DNA from: Pseudomonas sp. B20(2017)
Lineage (GTDB): Bacteria; Pseudomonadota; Gammaproteobacteria; Pseudomonadales; Pseudomonadaceae
Length of the DNA stretch: 64,000 nucleotides
Assembly (NCBI RefSeq): GCF_002113125.1
Contig: NZ_NEJP01000003.1
Location: forward strand, 1-64,000
Direction: 5' to 3'
The notes under the pieces were generated by a model. It saw nothing but the letters and a program-made list of their open reading frames with translations. It made no database searches and had not been told where the DNA came from. Position 1 is the stretch's first letter. Each line of letters starts with the position of its first letter. Positions 55,798 to 64,000 of the stretch are shown here, one piece after another. Position numbers and translations under genes: made by a program.

Positions 55798-56342
55798 CAG
55801 TACTTCACCCGATATCAAAGGTTTCATATCGCGCAGCCACGAATAGCGGATGCACAATCATTCTTCATTAATTAATAGACGCTAAATGCTAACACTTAAG
55901 CTTTTGTAGTTATTTGAAACAGTTAAGCCCAATGGATTTAGGCCGGGCAGACACATTCGCGCAACCCCTTGTCGGTACAGGGTTTTCCGCAAGGCAACCA
56001 ATACTTAGGAAACGTCTTACAGAGTCCTGCGCAAGATGAGCACAAGAAAAAAAGAAGGGATTACGTAGCAGCCCTACAAATATTAAACAGGAGTTTGATG
56101 TTCGCCTATAAACAGCCGACTGATCTGGTACGAGACAAATAGAATGCACAGCCATAGCTCATTCCTTGAGATGAAAGTAGTCATTCAATTATCAGGGTCT
56201 GAATGGCGATTAGAAGATACAGATCGAGAACAAATACCAGTTCAGTTGCTGAACTTCCCCAGGCGCCTGGCCCAGGGTTTCTCGATGTCTGAAGGAAGGT
56301 ACGCACAAGAGTCCGTGGGGCCACGGACTCTGATCGGAAGGG
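55798..56342. other. Low-GC gene-free region
   Basis: A 545-base spacer with markedly lower GC than its flanks. Open frames here (55910-56155 minus and 56144-56425 plus) lack ribosome sites and protein-like character. It holds the promoter side of the unassigned gene and a strong hairpin at 56308-56331. A short RNA gene is possible but not supported by a clear promoter. Confidence 0.6.
56308..56331. terminator. Hairpin after the MDR oxidoreductase gene
   Basis: AGAGTCCGTGG and CCACGGACTCT form an 11-bp perfect stem with a 2-base apex, 11 bases past the oxidoreductase stop on the minus strand. The T-tract is minimal (TTG), so it may act with factor-dependent termination. Confidence 0.7.
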
Positions 56343-57365
56343 TCAGGCAGGTTCGATTTGCAGGGCGACCCGCTCGCGGCAAGGGCATTCATCCATGTAC
56401 CGGTGAGCTTCGACAAACTCGTTGAACGCGAACACACGAGTCTTGAGCGGCAGCAGCACACGGTCGGCGGTGAGCTGGTTGATATCGCGCAGGGCACGCT
56501 GCAAGGCGACGTGATCCTGAATGATGCCCAGCTCCGGCTTGCCGGTGAAGTTGCCGATGCAATGCACGAAGAACTGAATGTTCTTCTGGAACGCTGCGCA
56601 GGCCGGGAACGGTGTCTGGTTGCCACCCTGCAATCCGTACAGCACCAGACTGCCACGCGGTGCCAGCACATCGCCAAGCAGCGACATCTGAGGGCCGCCA
56701 AGACCGTCGAACACCACGTCGACACCGCGGTTGTCAGTGATCTTGTTGATGCGCATCAACAGGTCTTCTTCTTCGGTAACGATCACTTTCTCGGCACCGA
56801 GGGACAGCAGGTACTCACGCTCCTCCGCCGTCTTGGTGGCAGCAATCACCCGCACACCCAGCGCCTTGCCCAACTGGACGAAGGACGGACCGGCACAGTG
56901 GCTGGCGTCGGTCACCAGGGCGAACTGGCCGGGTTTGACCCGCGCCAGATCAACGTAACCGAAATAGGCGATCAACAGCGGCGTGTAATGCACGCTGGCT
57001 TCGATCGGGCTGAGCACGTCCGGATAGCGGGTCAGCGCAGTACGCGGCAGAACGATCAGTTCGCCGTAGACCGGGTAATCATTGGGGCTTTCGGCCGGGA
57101 AACTGGCCACCTTGTCGCCCACGGCCAGATCTTCGACGCCATCGCCGATGGCTGTGACTACGCCGGCCATTTCATGGCCAAGGCCTGAAGGCAGACGCGC
57201 CTGGGACGACGCCAGATTCTGGCGCCAGAGCGTGTCATACCAGCTGATGCCGATCGCCTCGACACGCACCTGCACTTCGCCAGGACCTGGCTGAGCAGCC
57301 GCATGCTCTTCGCATTTGAGCACCTCGGCTGGACCAAACTTGTGAAAACGGATCGTGCGGGACAT
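56343..57365 (-). CDS. MDR-family quinone oxidoreductase-like protein
   Basis: A 340-residue medium-chain dehydrogenase. GHEMAGVVTAIGDGVEDLAVGDKV is the family signature, and TDASHCAGPSFVQLGKALGVRVIAAT is the NAD(P)-binding region. The GISWYDTLWRQN segment lacks the catalytic-zinc Cys, and no structural-zinc Cys cluster is present, so it is closer to the zinc-free quinone oxidoreductases than to true alcohol dehydrogenases. It is divergent from a LysR regulator that probably controls it. ATG 57365 has GAGG seven bases upstream. Confidence 0.9.
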   Translation of the reverse strand: MSRTIRFHKFGPAEVLKCEEHAAAQPGPGEVQVRVEAIGISWYDTLWRQNLASSQARLPSGLGHEMAGVVTAIGDGVEDLAVGDKVASFPAESPNDYPVYGELIVLPRTALTRYPDVLSPIEASVHYTPLLIAYFGYVDLARVKPGQFALVTDASHCAGPSFVQLGKALGVRVIAATKTAEEREYLLSLGAEKVIVTEEEDLLMRINKITDNRGVDVVFDGLGGPQMSLLGDVLAPRGSLVLYGLQGGNQTPFPACAAFQKNIQFFVHCIGNFTGKPELGIIQDHVALQRALRDINQLTADRVLLPLKTRVFAFNEFVEAHRYMDECPCRERVALQIEPA

Positions 57366-57424
57366 CGCAAACCTCGTCAAAGTAACCTCTAATGCCATGA
57401 ACTCTATCTGGGCTTTCCAGCCAA

Positions 57425-57448
57425 GACTATCAGTGGCTATTAATAGTC
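57425..57448. promoter_or_regulatory. Candidate LysR operator
   Basis: GACTAT-N12-ATAGTC, a perfect 6-bp inverted repeat spanning 24 bases, lies between the divergent oxidoreductase (start 57365) and LysR (start 57636) genes, about 60 bases from the former. It resembles LysR sites though the T-N11-A core is not exact. Confidence 0.45.
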
Positions 57449-57635
57449 GACATGCCTGTCATTGATTCCGCAGCATGGTCAGCATTGAGAAAATCCATGA
57501 AAAAACTGCTGCCGCCTTCTCAGTAAAGCTGAATTACCCGGTGCAGACTACCAGCCTTTCCCCGTAAGATTCATGCCGGCCATTGTTCTCATATGGTCGC
57601 TCTCGTCAAGCTTGATGACTCTGCCAGGACTCCAG

Positions 57636-58550
57636 ATGAATCGTAATGACCTGCGTCGTGTCGACCTCAACCTGTTGATCGTGTTCGAAACGCTGATGCA
57701 TGAGCGCAGCGTGACCCGTGCGGCGGAAAAGCTGTTTCTCGGCCAGCCGGCGATCAGCGCGGCACTTTCTCGCCTGCGCGGCCTGTTCGACGACCCTTTG
57801 TTCGTGCGCACCGGACGCAGCATGGAGCCTTCCGCCCGCGCGGTGGAAATCTTCGCCCTGCTCTCCCCGGCCCTGGACTCGATTTCCACGGCCGTCAGCC
57901 GTGCGGCTGAATTCGACCCGGCCACCAGCACCTCGGTATTTCGCATCGGTCTGTCTGATGACGTCGAGTTCGCGCTGCTGCCGATGCTGCTCAAGCGCCT
58001 GCGCGCCGAGGCGCCCGGCATCGTGCTGGTGGTGCGCCGCGTCAACTACATCCTGATGCCCGGCCTGCTCGCCTCCGGCGAAATCTCCATCGGCGTCAGC
58101 TACACCACCGACCTGCCGGCCAACGCCAAACGCAAGGTCCTGCGCCGTAGCGCACCCAAACTGCTGCGCGCCGATACGGTGCCGGGGCCGTTGAGCCTGG
58201 ACGATTACTGCGCTCGGCCGCATGCGCTGGTGTCGTTTGCCGGCGACCTCAGTGGTTTCGTCGATGAAGAGCTGGAAAAGCTCGAACGTAAACGGCATGT
58301 GGTACTGGCGGTGCCGCAGTTCAACGGACTGGGTACGCTGCTGGCGGGCACCGACATCGTAGCGACCGTTCCCGATTACACGGCGGAAGCACTGACAGCG
58401 GCTGGCGGTCTGCGCGCGGAAGATCCACCGTTGCCTACTCGTACGTTTGAACTGCACATGGCGTGGCGTGGGTCGCAGGATAACGATCCGGGGGAAAGGT
58501 GGTTGCGGTCGCGGATTCAGATGTTTTTCGGCGATCCTGACAGTCTCTAG
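57636..58550 (+). CDS. LysR-family transcriptional regulator
   Basis: A 304-residue LysR protein. The N-terminal HTH is LNLLIVFETLMHERSVTRAAEKLFLGQPAISAALSRLRGLFDDPLF, which resembles the NodD/SyrM/LeuO-like branch that acts on divergent targets. The C-terminal domain binds an inducer (VLRRSAPKLLRADTVPGP; VLAVPQFNGLGTLLAGTD). It faces the MDR oxidoreductase across a 270-base spacer with a 24-base inverted repeat, the classical arrangement. ATG 57636 starts MNRNDLRRVDLNLL as expected for the family. Confidence 0.93.
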   Translation: MNRNDLRRVDLNLLIVFETLMHERSVTRAAEKLFLGQPAISAALSRLRGLFDDPLFVRTGRSMEPSARAVEIFALLSPALDSISTAVSRAAEFDPATSTSVFRIGLSDDVEFALLPMLLKRLRAEAPGIVLVVRRVNYILMPGLLASGEISIGVSYTTDLPANAKRKVLRRSAPKLLRADTVPGPLSLDDYCARPHALVSFAGDLSGFVDEELEKLERKRHVVLAVPQFNGLGTLLAGTDIVATVPDYTAEALTAAGGLRAEDPPLPTRTFELHMAWRGSQDNDPGERWLRSRIQMFFGDPDSL

Positions 58551-58614
58551 ATTTCGCCGGGCGTTTGTTCATCTGATCACTTCAGGTGCACCTCGCTATA
58601 ACAGCCCACCCGAC

Positions 58615-59376
58615 TCATTTACCGCCCGTTACGTCCAGGAATGTACCGGTAACAAACGAGGCCTGCGCGCTGGCCAACCACAAGATGGCCCGCGCCACTT
58701 CCTCCGGCTGGCCGCCCCGGCCCATCGGGATCGAGTCCTTGACCCGATCAACCCGTCCCGGCTCGCCGCCACTGGCATGCATGTCGGTATAGATGTGACC
58801 CGGGCGGATACAGTTGACGCGAATGCCCTCGCGGGCCACCTCTTTGGCGAATCCGATGGTGAATGTTTCCAGCGCGCCTTTCGAGGCCGCGTAGTCGACA
58901 TATTCATTCGGACTGCCCAAGCGCGCCGAAGCCGACGAGACATTGATCACCACGCCGCCCGCACCGCCATGGCGCAGGGACATGCGCTTCACGGCCTGCT
59001 GGGCGCACAGTATCGGCCCGAGAGCATTGACCGCAAAGATGCGCTGCATGCGCTCGAAGCCAAGGTCCTCAAGGCGTGACTGTTGCGCCAGCACGCCAGC
59101 GTTATTGACCAGGACATCGATGCGCCCGAACGTGTGGTCGATCGCTGCGAAAAGCCCCGCGACCTGCTCGGGGTCAGCACTGTCGGCGCGCATCGCCAAC
59201 GCCTTGCGTCCCATCGCTTCGACGTCTGCCGCAACCTTCAGCGCGGCGGCGTCATTGGCAACGTAACTTATCGCGACGTCGTAGCCTTGTTCAGCGGCGA
59301 GTCGGGCGGTGGCGGCGCCCACTCCCCGACTGCCACCTGTGATCAGAATCAGCGGAGCCTGCGAGACGTTAACCAT
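58615..59376 (-). CDS. SDR-family oxidoreductase
   Basis: A 253-residue short-chain dehydrogenase: cofactor motif TGGSRGVG, VNNAG, catalytic Ser in INVSSASARLGS and YAASK. The C-terminal GTFLDVTGGK is typical. It resembles glucose- or acyl-type 3-oxo reductases but the substrate is not clear. An EamA transporter gene starts 29 bases before it on the same strand, so the two are probably one transcript, in the order transporter, dehydrogenase. Confidence 0.92.
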   Translation of the reverse strand: MVNVSQAPLILITGGSRGVGAATARLAAEQGYDVAISYVANDAAALKVAADVEAMGRKALAMRADSADPEQVAGLFAAIDHTFGRIDVLVNNAGVLAQQSRLEDLGFERMQRIFAVNALGPILCAQQAVKRMSLRHGGAGGVVINVSSASARLGSPNEYVDYAASKGALETFTIGFAKEVAREGIRVNCIRPGHIYTDMHASGGEPGRVDRVKDSIPMGRGGQPEEVARAILWLASAQASFVTGTFLDVTGGK

Positions 59377-59405
59377 GAAATTACTCCTTGGCAGATGAAG
59401 CCGAG

Positions 59406-60233
59406 TCAGCCGATGATGATCGCGCCGCAGGCGATCACCACACAGGCCAGCATCCGGCGGACGGTAAGTGTTTCACCGAGGAACAGGTAGCCAAGCAACG
59501 CCGCGAACAGCACGCTGGTTTCACGCAAGGCTGACACCGCGCCCAGCGGGGCTTCGTTCATCGCGTAAATTACGATTGCATAAGCAAGCAGAGAGACCAG
59601 CCCCCCCATTGCCGCAGCGAACATTCCGGGCCGGATCGAAAACAGGCTGCGGACATCGCGCAGACCGATGTAGACCGCCGGCATCAGCACGCCCCACAAG
59701 GCACTCATCCACACCGTGTAGGCAAGCGGTGCACCGGAAAGCCGCGCGCCAATGCCGTCGATCACGCTATAAGCCGCGATAAAGCAACCGGTTCCCAGTG
59801 CATAAGGCAGGCTTGGCACCGACAGGCTGCGTCCCCGGAAGGCCAGCGAAATGATTCCGCCTGACACCAGCGCAATGCCGAGCAATTGGCCGGGGGTAAT
59901 GGTTTCGCCGGCAAACAACACGGCGCCGAGCGTAATCAACGCAGGTGATGAGCCGCGCGAAATCGGATAAATCTGTCCCAGATCGCCGACCCGGTAACTG
60001 CGCACCAGAAACAGGTTGTAGCCGACATGCAGCAATGCCGAAAGCAGCGCGTACCCCCAGCTCTGAGGTGCAGGCGCTGCCATGAACATCGCGGCAACTG
60101 CGCAAACCGTAGCAATTGCAACGCACATCACCGTCATCGACCAGAGCCGATCGGCACCGCCGCGCAGCAGCGCGTTCCAGCTGGCGTGCAGCAGCGCGGC
60201 GAACAGGACAAGGAGGACGAGATGAGTAGGCAT
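59406..60233 (-). CDS. EamA/DMT-family transporter
   Basis: A 275-residue protein with ten membrane segments arranged as two EamA repeats (each about 135 residues; the second ends LFAALLGYLFLGETLTVRRMLACVVIACGAIII). A common motif SRGSSPALITLGAVLFAGETIT is visible at the join of repeat one. It probably exports an amino acid or small metabolite. It heads a short unit with the SDR gene downstream. Confidence 0.9.
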   Translation of the reverse strand: MPTHLVLLVLFAALLHASWNALLRGGADRLWSMTVMCVAIATVCAVAAMFMAAPAPQSWGYALLSALLHVGYNLFLVRSYRVGDLGQIYPISRGSSPALITLGAVLFAGETITPGQLLGIALVSGGIISLAFRGRSLSVPSLPYALGTGCFIAAYSVIDGIGARLSGAPLAYTVWMSALWGVLMPAVYIGLRDVRSLFSIRPGMFAAAMGGLVSLLAYAIVIYAMNEAPLGAVSALRETSVLFAALLGYLFLGETLTVRRMLACVVIACGAIIIG

Positions 60234-60297
60234 TGGCCATTTTAGGCAGCCCGAACGGCAGGACTACAGAGAAGACTCCTCATTGCACCATGAGTGA

Positions 60298-61215
60298 TTA
60301 TTCATGTCTTGAAACTTGCCCGCCCTGCACTTTCAGCGCCTCACCGAGTAACCATTCGCGAAAACACTCAATGTGCGGCTGCGTCTCAACGCCCTTGGGA
60401 CAAACGAAGTAATAAGCGAGCGGCGACTGAAACGGCACATCGAACAGCCGCACAAGACGGCCATCACCGATTTCGTTCTCGACATGCCCACTGCGCACCA
60501 GAGCAATACCCTGGCCGAGCAAAGCCGCCTCCACCGTCATATTGGTATCGCCAAACCTGACGCTTTCCCGCAGTGGCGAAAACGCCAGCCCGACGGACTG
60601 GAACCACACTTCCCATTTCGGCGCGAGCTCAGCGCCGTCACGAGCCAGCAGCGGCAACTGCAACAAGTCGGCAGGACTGCCCGGCATTCCGACGCGTTGC
60701 AGCAGTTCGGGACTGGCCACCGGGAAAACCTGCTCACCGAACAAAAACTGCGAATACAGACCAGGATAATTGCCCTTGCCCAAGCGAATCGCGACATCGG
60801 CTTCGCTGCTGGCGAAATGGATCACCTTGTCCGTGGTGTCCAGCGACACCAACAGTTCCGGGTGCTGGCGGGCCAGGTTCGGCAAGCGTGGCAGCAGCCA
60901 TTTCAACGCGAAGGAATAGGTTGTGCTGACGCTGAGCCGGACCCTGCCCTTTTGCTCACGCAAATCAGCCAGCGTCGCCTCAAGGCTCATGAAGAACTCG
61001 CGCACAATCGGCGCCAAGGTAGCGCCCGCAGGCGTAAGCCGTAACGACTTGCCGCGTTCAAACAGCTGCAGGCCCCAAAGTTCTTCCAAATGCCGGAGCT
61101 GATGGCTGACCGCGCTTTGAGTCACATGCAGTTCCTGCGCGGCGGCGGTGAAAGTCGGGTGCCGGGTAGACACTTCGAAAGCACGCAAGGTTGCGGTCGG
61201 GGGCAGATCTCTCAT
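60298..61215 (-). CDS. LysR-family regulator, GcvA-like
   Basis: A 305-residue regulator that fits the GcvA/AmpR branch, with the HTH LRAFEVSTRHPTFTAAAQELHVTQSAVSHQLRHLEELWGLQLFER and the sensor strands FASSEADVAIRLGKGNYPGL and QGIALVRSGHVENEIGDGRLVRLF. The ligand is unknown. The ATG at 61215 is used; a GTG at 61221 is possible. It is separated from the EamA gene by 64 bases and from the efflux pair by 42, so its target is not certain. Confidence 0.92.
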   Translation of the reverse strand: MRDLPPTATLRAFEVSTRHPTFTAAAQELHVTQSAVSHQLRHLEELWGLQLFERGKSLRLTPAGATLAPIVREFFMSLEATLADLREQKGRVRLSVSTTYSFALKWLLPRLPNLARQHPELLVSLDTTDKVIHFASSEADVAIRLGKGNYPGLYSQFLFGEQVFPVASPELLQRVGMPGSPADLLQLPLLARDGAELAPKWEVWFQSVGLAFSPLRESVRFGDTNMTVEAALLGQGIALVRSGHVENEIGDGRLVRLFDVPFQSPLAYYFVCPKGVETQPHIECFREWLLGEALKVQGGQVSRHE

Positions 61216-61257
61216 AAACACAGGGTCCGGGATTGGCCAAACATCGAAGTATGAATA

Positions 61258-63249
61258 TCAAGTCATGTTAGAGCGAAGGTTCGCTGGTTGCTTCTTGCGT
61301 GTAACGGGACTCGCGATGATTGCGTATTGCTCCAGCAGCCAGGCGAGCTCTTTGTAAACAATCGCCAGATGTTCCGCACCGAGCCGGCTCATCGCTTTTG
61401 CTGTGCGTCGTGCCTGTACTGCAGTGATCCCCGGCTCACCCGAACATCGAGCCATTCGCCGAATGCTGGCTCGCGCACAATGGGCGACGTCAGAATCAGG
61501 GTCAATTTCGTCCGTGCACTGTTGAATTCGATTCAATTGCTTACTCAATTGCAGCGACAGCCATCCAGCTCGGTCATCAAGCTTGATATCGGTGCCAAGC
61601 AGATTTTTCAATGTAACGATTCGATGCTGCTGTTTCGCTTGCCATTGCGGGTGATTGATCGTGTCTGCACGACGCAGCAGTGACCGGATGCCCCTTTGAA
61701 TAGAGCGCTTCAGTGCTTGAACATCCCGTACTCTGTCTCTCGGCATCATCTGGAACGCCAACAGGCAGACGGCCATGGCCACGAACCAGGCTAGCGACTG
61801 ATTGGCAAAATCAGCGAAATCATAGATCGCCGTACTGCCAGTACTCACCAAGGTGTTGAAGCCGATCAGGTAAGCAACCCCTTGCAGCGCGTGGCGAGGC
61901 TGACTCGTCGCATGAATCCCGAACGACCAGAATGCCGCCAGCATCAGCAGCAACAGAGGGAAATCGTTGATCTGCGGCAACAGCAGAAACTTGCACAGTG
62001 CAGCGGCGACCACGGCATAGAATGTACCCCGGATAAAACCGGCCATGCCTTGTTTGGGCGCGGGAGCGGTCGCCAGCAGTGTGCAGCAGGGTCCAACGAC
62101 AGCCAGAAGCGTGGGCCCCTGATCCCAACCGCTGAGATACCAGATGGCGCCGGCGGCCAGTAAGGCGAGCAATGCCCTGCAGCCGTTGCGCGCGGCATCG
62201 GCGTAGTTGCGGTGGAAACTCACGACCCTTACCGGTTGCCGGCGAGGGTGATCGAGGCTGGAAAAGTGCTGCAAGGCTTCGCTCAGGTCGGCCAATTGTT
62301 CGCAGAATTGTCGTACGCCGGGGGTTGCCTCCGCGCAGGCCTCCACCTGAACGCGCAGTTGCCTCACGGTCTGGGCACAGGCCTGATAGTCGTCATCGTC
62401 GTCGCTTAACCGGTTACTCAGCGCGAGCAGCGCCGCACTTGTTTGGGCGAGCAATGGCGGCTCGGTTTCCATGCCGCAACGGTCGTAGTGCATGTCGAGC
62501 ACCACGGCGTGTAAATGCGCCAGCCCTGCCTGAATCGCCGATTGCCGTGCGCGAAGCAGCGCTGACTCACCGCGTCCCAGCCCCAACAGATCGTCCACTT
62601 TGCCGATATCGATGGCGAGCTGATGAGCCTGTGTAAACCGCTCGGCGCGCTGTTCGCCCGAGAGGTGCATCGCAAGCAGCCTGGCGCTGCGGGCACATAC
62701 CTCGGCGAGCGTGCGTCTGATTTTGTTCTCCATGGTCCTCGAGCTGAACAGCGTGACCACCAGACTCAGGCAAAGCACGCCGATTGCCACCGCTGTGCCA
62801 CGGGTCACGATGTGCTCAAAAGCCTTTTGAGGCGCGACGATGGCGGGACCCAATGCGAGGCAAACGGTATATCCGGCCACGACGGCAGCGGTGGCCTGGT
62901 AATGACGCAACACGGTCATCGCCGCCACACACAAGCCCAGCCACAGGCCGATGCCGAGCAAGAACAGCAACATCTGTTGGGCGAACAGCCCGGTCAGGAC
63001 GCAAGCTGCGAACAAACCTGCCAAAGTCCCCAGCATCCGGTAGAAGCCCTTGCCGCGAACCGCGCCTTGTACCGGCTGCACCAGCAACAACACCGTGGAG
63101 GCGCCCGAGAACGGCGAGTCCAGATGCAGCTGAAAGCCGAGCCACAGCGCCAATCCTGCCGCCAGGACGCTGCGCGATACGTAGGCGAAAGTGCCAGGCG
63201 TCCAGGGCCGAGGGATTGCTGCAAACAGCCGTATTACCAGACGGGTCAT
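61258..63249 (-). CDS. FUSC-family inner membrane efflux protein
   Basis: A 663-residue AaeB-like transporter. Two blocks of about six helices (residues 20-170 and 350-490) flank a cytoplasmic region, and it ends in a helical tail (RTAKAMSRLGAEHLAIVYKELAWLLEQY). The FUSC family works with an HlyD-type adaptor to export aromatic acids or other organic anions. The adaptor gene is directly upstream and overlaps by 1 base (TGATG), so they are one unit. ATG 63249 is the chosen start. Confidence 0.9.
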   Translation of the reverse strand: MTRLVIRLFAAIPRPWTPGTFAYVSRSVLAAGLALWLGFQLHLDSPFSGASTVLLLVQPVQGAVRGKGFYRMLGTLAGLFAACVLTGLFAQQMLLFLLGIGLWLGLCVAAMTVLRHYQATAAVVAGYTVCLALGPAIVAPQKAFEHIVTRGTAVAIGVLCLSLVVTLFSSRTMENKIRRTLAEVCARSARLLAMHLSGEQRAERFTQAHQLAIDIGKVDDLLGLGRGESALLRARQSAIQAGLAHLHAVVLDMHYDRCGMETEPPLLAQTSAALLALSNRLSDDDDDYQACAQTVRQLRVQVEACAEATPGVRQFCEQLADLSEALQHFSSLDHPRRQPVRVVSFHRNYADAARNGCRALLALLAAGAIWYLSGWDQGPTLLAVVGPCCTLLATAPAPKQGMAGFIRGTFYAVVAAALCKFLLLPQINDFPLLLLMLAAFWSFGIHATSQPRHALQGVAYLIGFNTLVSTGSTAIYDFADFANQSLAWFVAMAVCLLAFQMMPRDRVRDVQALKRSIQRGIRSLLRRADTINHPQWQAKQQHRIVTLKNLLGTDIKLDDRAGWLSLQLSKQLNRIQQCTDEIDPDSDVAHCARASIRRMARCSGEPGITAVQARRTAKAMSRLGAEHLAIVYKELAWLLEQYAIIASPVTRKKQPANLRSNMT

Positions 63250-64000
63250 CACATGAATGCCTGCAACCAATGGATGAGGCGCCAGCGCGGCACCGCGTCG
63301 GGCTGCGTGACTTCGACGCTGGCGGTCATGCCCGCTGCCAACTCCACGCCCTCCGGTACGTTGTCCAGCTCAATCCGCACCGGCACACGCTGGGCCAGGC
63401 GAATCCAGCTGAAGGTCGGGCTCACCTCGGGCAAGCCGCTGTCGTTGCGCACCTCATTGGTGTCCGCAATTCCCCTGCCCATACTCGCGACGTGGCCTTG
63501 GAGCAACGGCGCGAAGCCCATCAGTTTGATCGACACCGGCGCGCCGATACGCACACCCGGCAACTTGGTCTCTTCGAAATAACCGGTGATCCAGAAACTG
63601 TAACCGTCGACCACAAACAGGTTGGTATGCCCAGCCTCTGCGTAATCGCCCGGGTGCAGTCGCAGTTGCGTGACGTAGCCATCGACCGGCGAACGGATCG
63701 TTGTGCGCTCAAGGTCGAGTTGCGCCTGGGCAAGATGGCTGCGTGCCGCGTCCAGCCGCGATTGGGCCACCGCCAGGTCACGCGCGGCGTTGTCGACCTC
63801 TTCCCGGGCGATGGCTCCGGCCAGTTGTGCACGACGCTTGAATTGAGCGTTGCGCTGGTCGAACACACTGCGTGATTCGGCCAACTCCGCCATGCGCTGC
63901 TGCAGTGCCAGTCGATAAGAGCGCGCATCGATGCGATACAGCAAATCGCCCTTGGCCACCCATTGGTTTTCGCTGACCGCCAATTGATTGATTTGCCCGG
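63249..64000 (-). CDS. HlyD-family efflux adaptor (5' end outside the window)
   Basis: The C-terminal 249 or so residues of a membrane fusion protein; the frame stays open to the right edge, so the N-terminus, including the membrane helix, is missing. NQWVAKGDLLYRIDARSYRLALQQ is the lipoyl half-motif, followed by a coiled coil (AELAESRSVFDQRNAQFKRR) and the DLERTTIRSPVDGYVTQLRLHPGDYAEAG half. It pairs with the FUSC transporter coded next to it, like AaeA with AaeB. Confidence 0.92.
   Translation of the reverse strand, partial: GQINQLAVSENQWVAKGDLLYRIDARSYRLALQQRMAELAESRSVFDQRNAQFKRRAQLAGAIAREEVDNAARDLAVAQSRLDAARSHLAQAQLDLERTTIRSPVDGYVTQLRLHPGDYAEAGHTNLFVVDGYSFWITGYFEETKLPGVRIGAPVSIKLMGFAPLLQGHVASMGRGIADTNEVRNDSGLPEVSPTFSWIRLAQRVPVRIELDNVPEGVELAAGMTASVEVTQPDAVPRWRLIHWLQAFM

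Noticed and set aside
55910..56155. An 81-codon minus-strand open frame in the low-GC gap
   Set aside because: No ribosome site, odd composition, and no protein-like pattern.
1..64000. CRISPR arrays, insertion sequences, prophage genes
   Set aside because: No regularly spaced direct repeats, transposase, integrase or phage structural genes were seen; the repeats found are REP-type palindromes.

Overview
The window is chromosomal DNA from a Pseudomonas of the P. fluorescens group. This is inferred from high GC coding DNA with strong G/C third-position bias, Pseudomonas-type REP doublets (GTGGGAGC...GCTCGCGAA), and a run of loci typical of the group: an OsmC-YcaO fusion, a selenocysteine formate dehydrogenase island, the aprA-aprI-aprDEF protease/secretion locus with autotransporter proteases and polyurethanase-type lipases, DUF1652, and a FAN1/XPD-like helicase pair. 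All gene calls come from reading the translated sequence. No database search was run.

Layout: 0.1-2.9 kb holds the OsmC-YcaO fusion and a MaoC-fold hydratase (minus strand). An OprD-family porin follows at 3.0-4.3 kb (plus). From 4.3 to 13.4 kb is one minus-strand selenium operon, in transcription order fdnG(Sec)-fdnH-fdnI-fdhE-selA-selB-selC. It encodes both a selenoprotein and most of the machinery needed to make it; only selD is absent. From 13.7 to 18.0 kb (plus) are a PatB/MalY C-S lyase, an SDR, a Yip1-family membrane protein and a CPA1 cation/proton antiporter. From 18.0 to 25.1 kb (minus) are a PAS-PAS hybrid histidine kinase, a solitary zeta-toxin-like kinase, and a coupled XPD/DinG-like helicase plus FAN1-type nuclease. 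Two small envelope proteins surround a shared terminator at 25.2-25.9 kb.

From 26.1 to 42.9 kb (minus) is an exoenzyme locus. In transcription order it has aprA (serralysin), aprI (inhibitor), aprD-aprE-aprF (type I secretion system), two subtilisin-like autotransporters, and two family I.3 lipases. The metalloprotease and both lipases end in RTX repeats and hydrophobic C-termini suited to AprDEF export, whereas the two S8 proteases carry their own beta-barrels. Hairpins after aprA and just before the second lipase suggest transcript levels are tuned within the locus.

From 43.2 to 47.0 kb (minus) is a polyamine-like catabolic/uptake set (AraC regulator, FAD oxidoreductase, cupin, PotF-like binding protein). 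The right third holds DUF1652, a UvrD-like helicase, pirin, phosphoglucomutase, a MocR regulator next to a 484-residue protein I do not recognise, an MDR oxidoreductase divergent from a LysR regulator, an SDR/EamA pair, a GcvA-like LysR, and a FUSC/HlyD efflux pair whose HlyD gene runs off the right edge.

I found no prophage, insertion sequence or CRISPR array. The least explained items are the 484-residue protein beside the MocR regulator, the solitary zeta-like kinase, and the helicase/nuclease pair.
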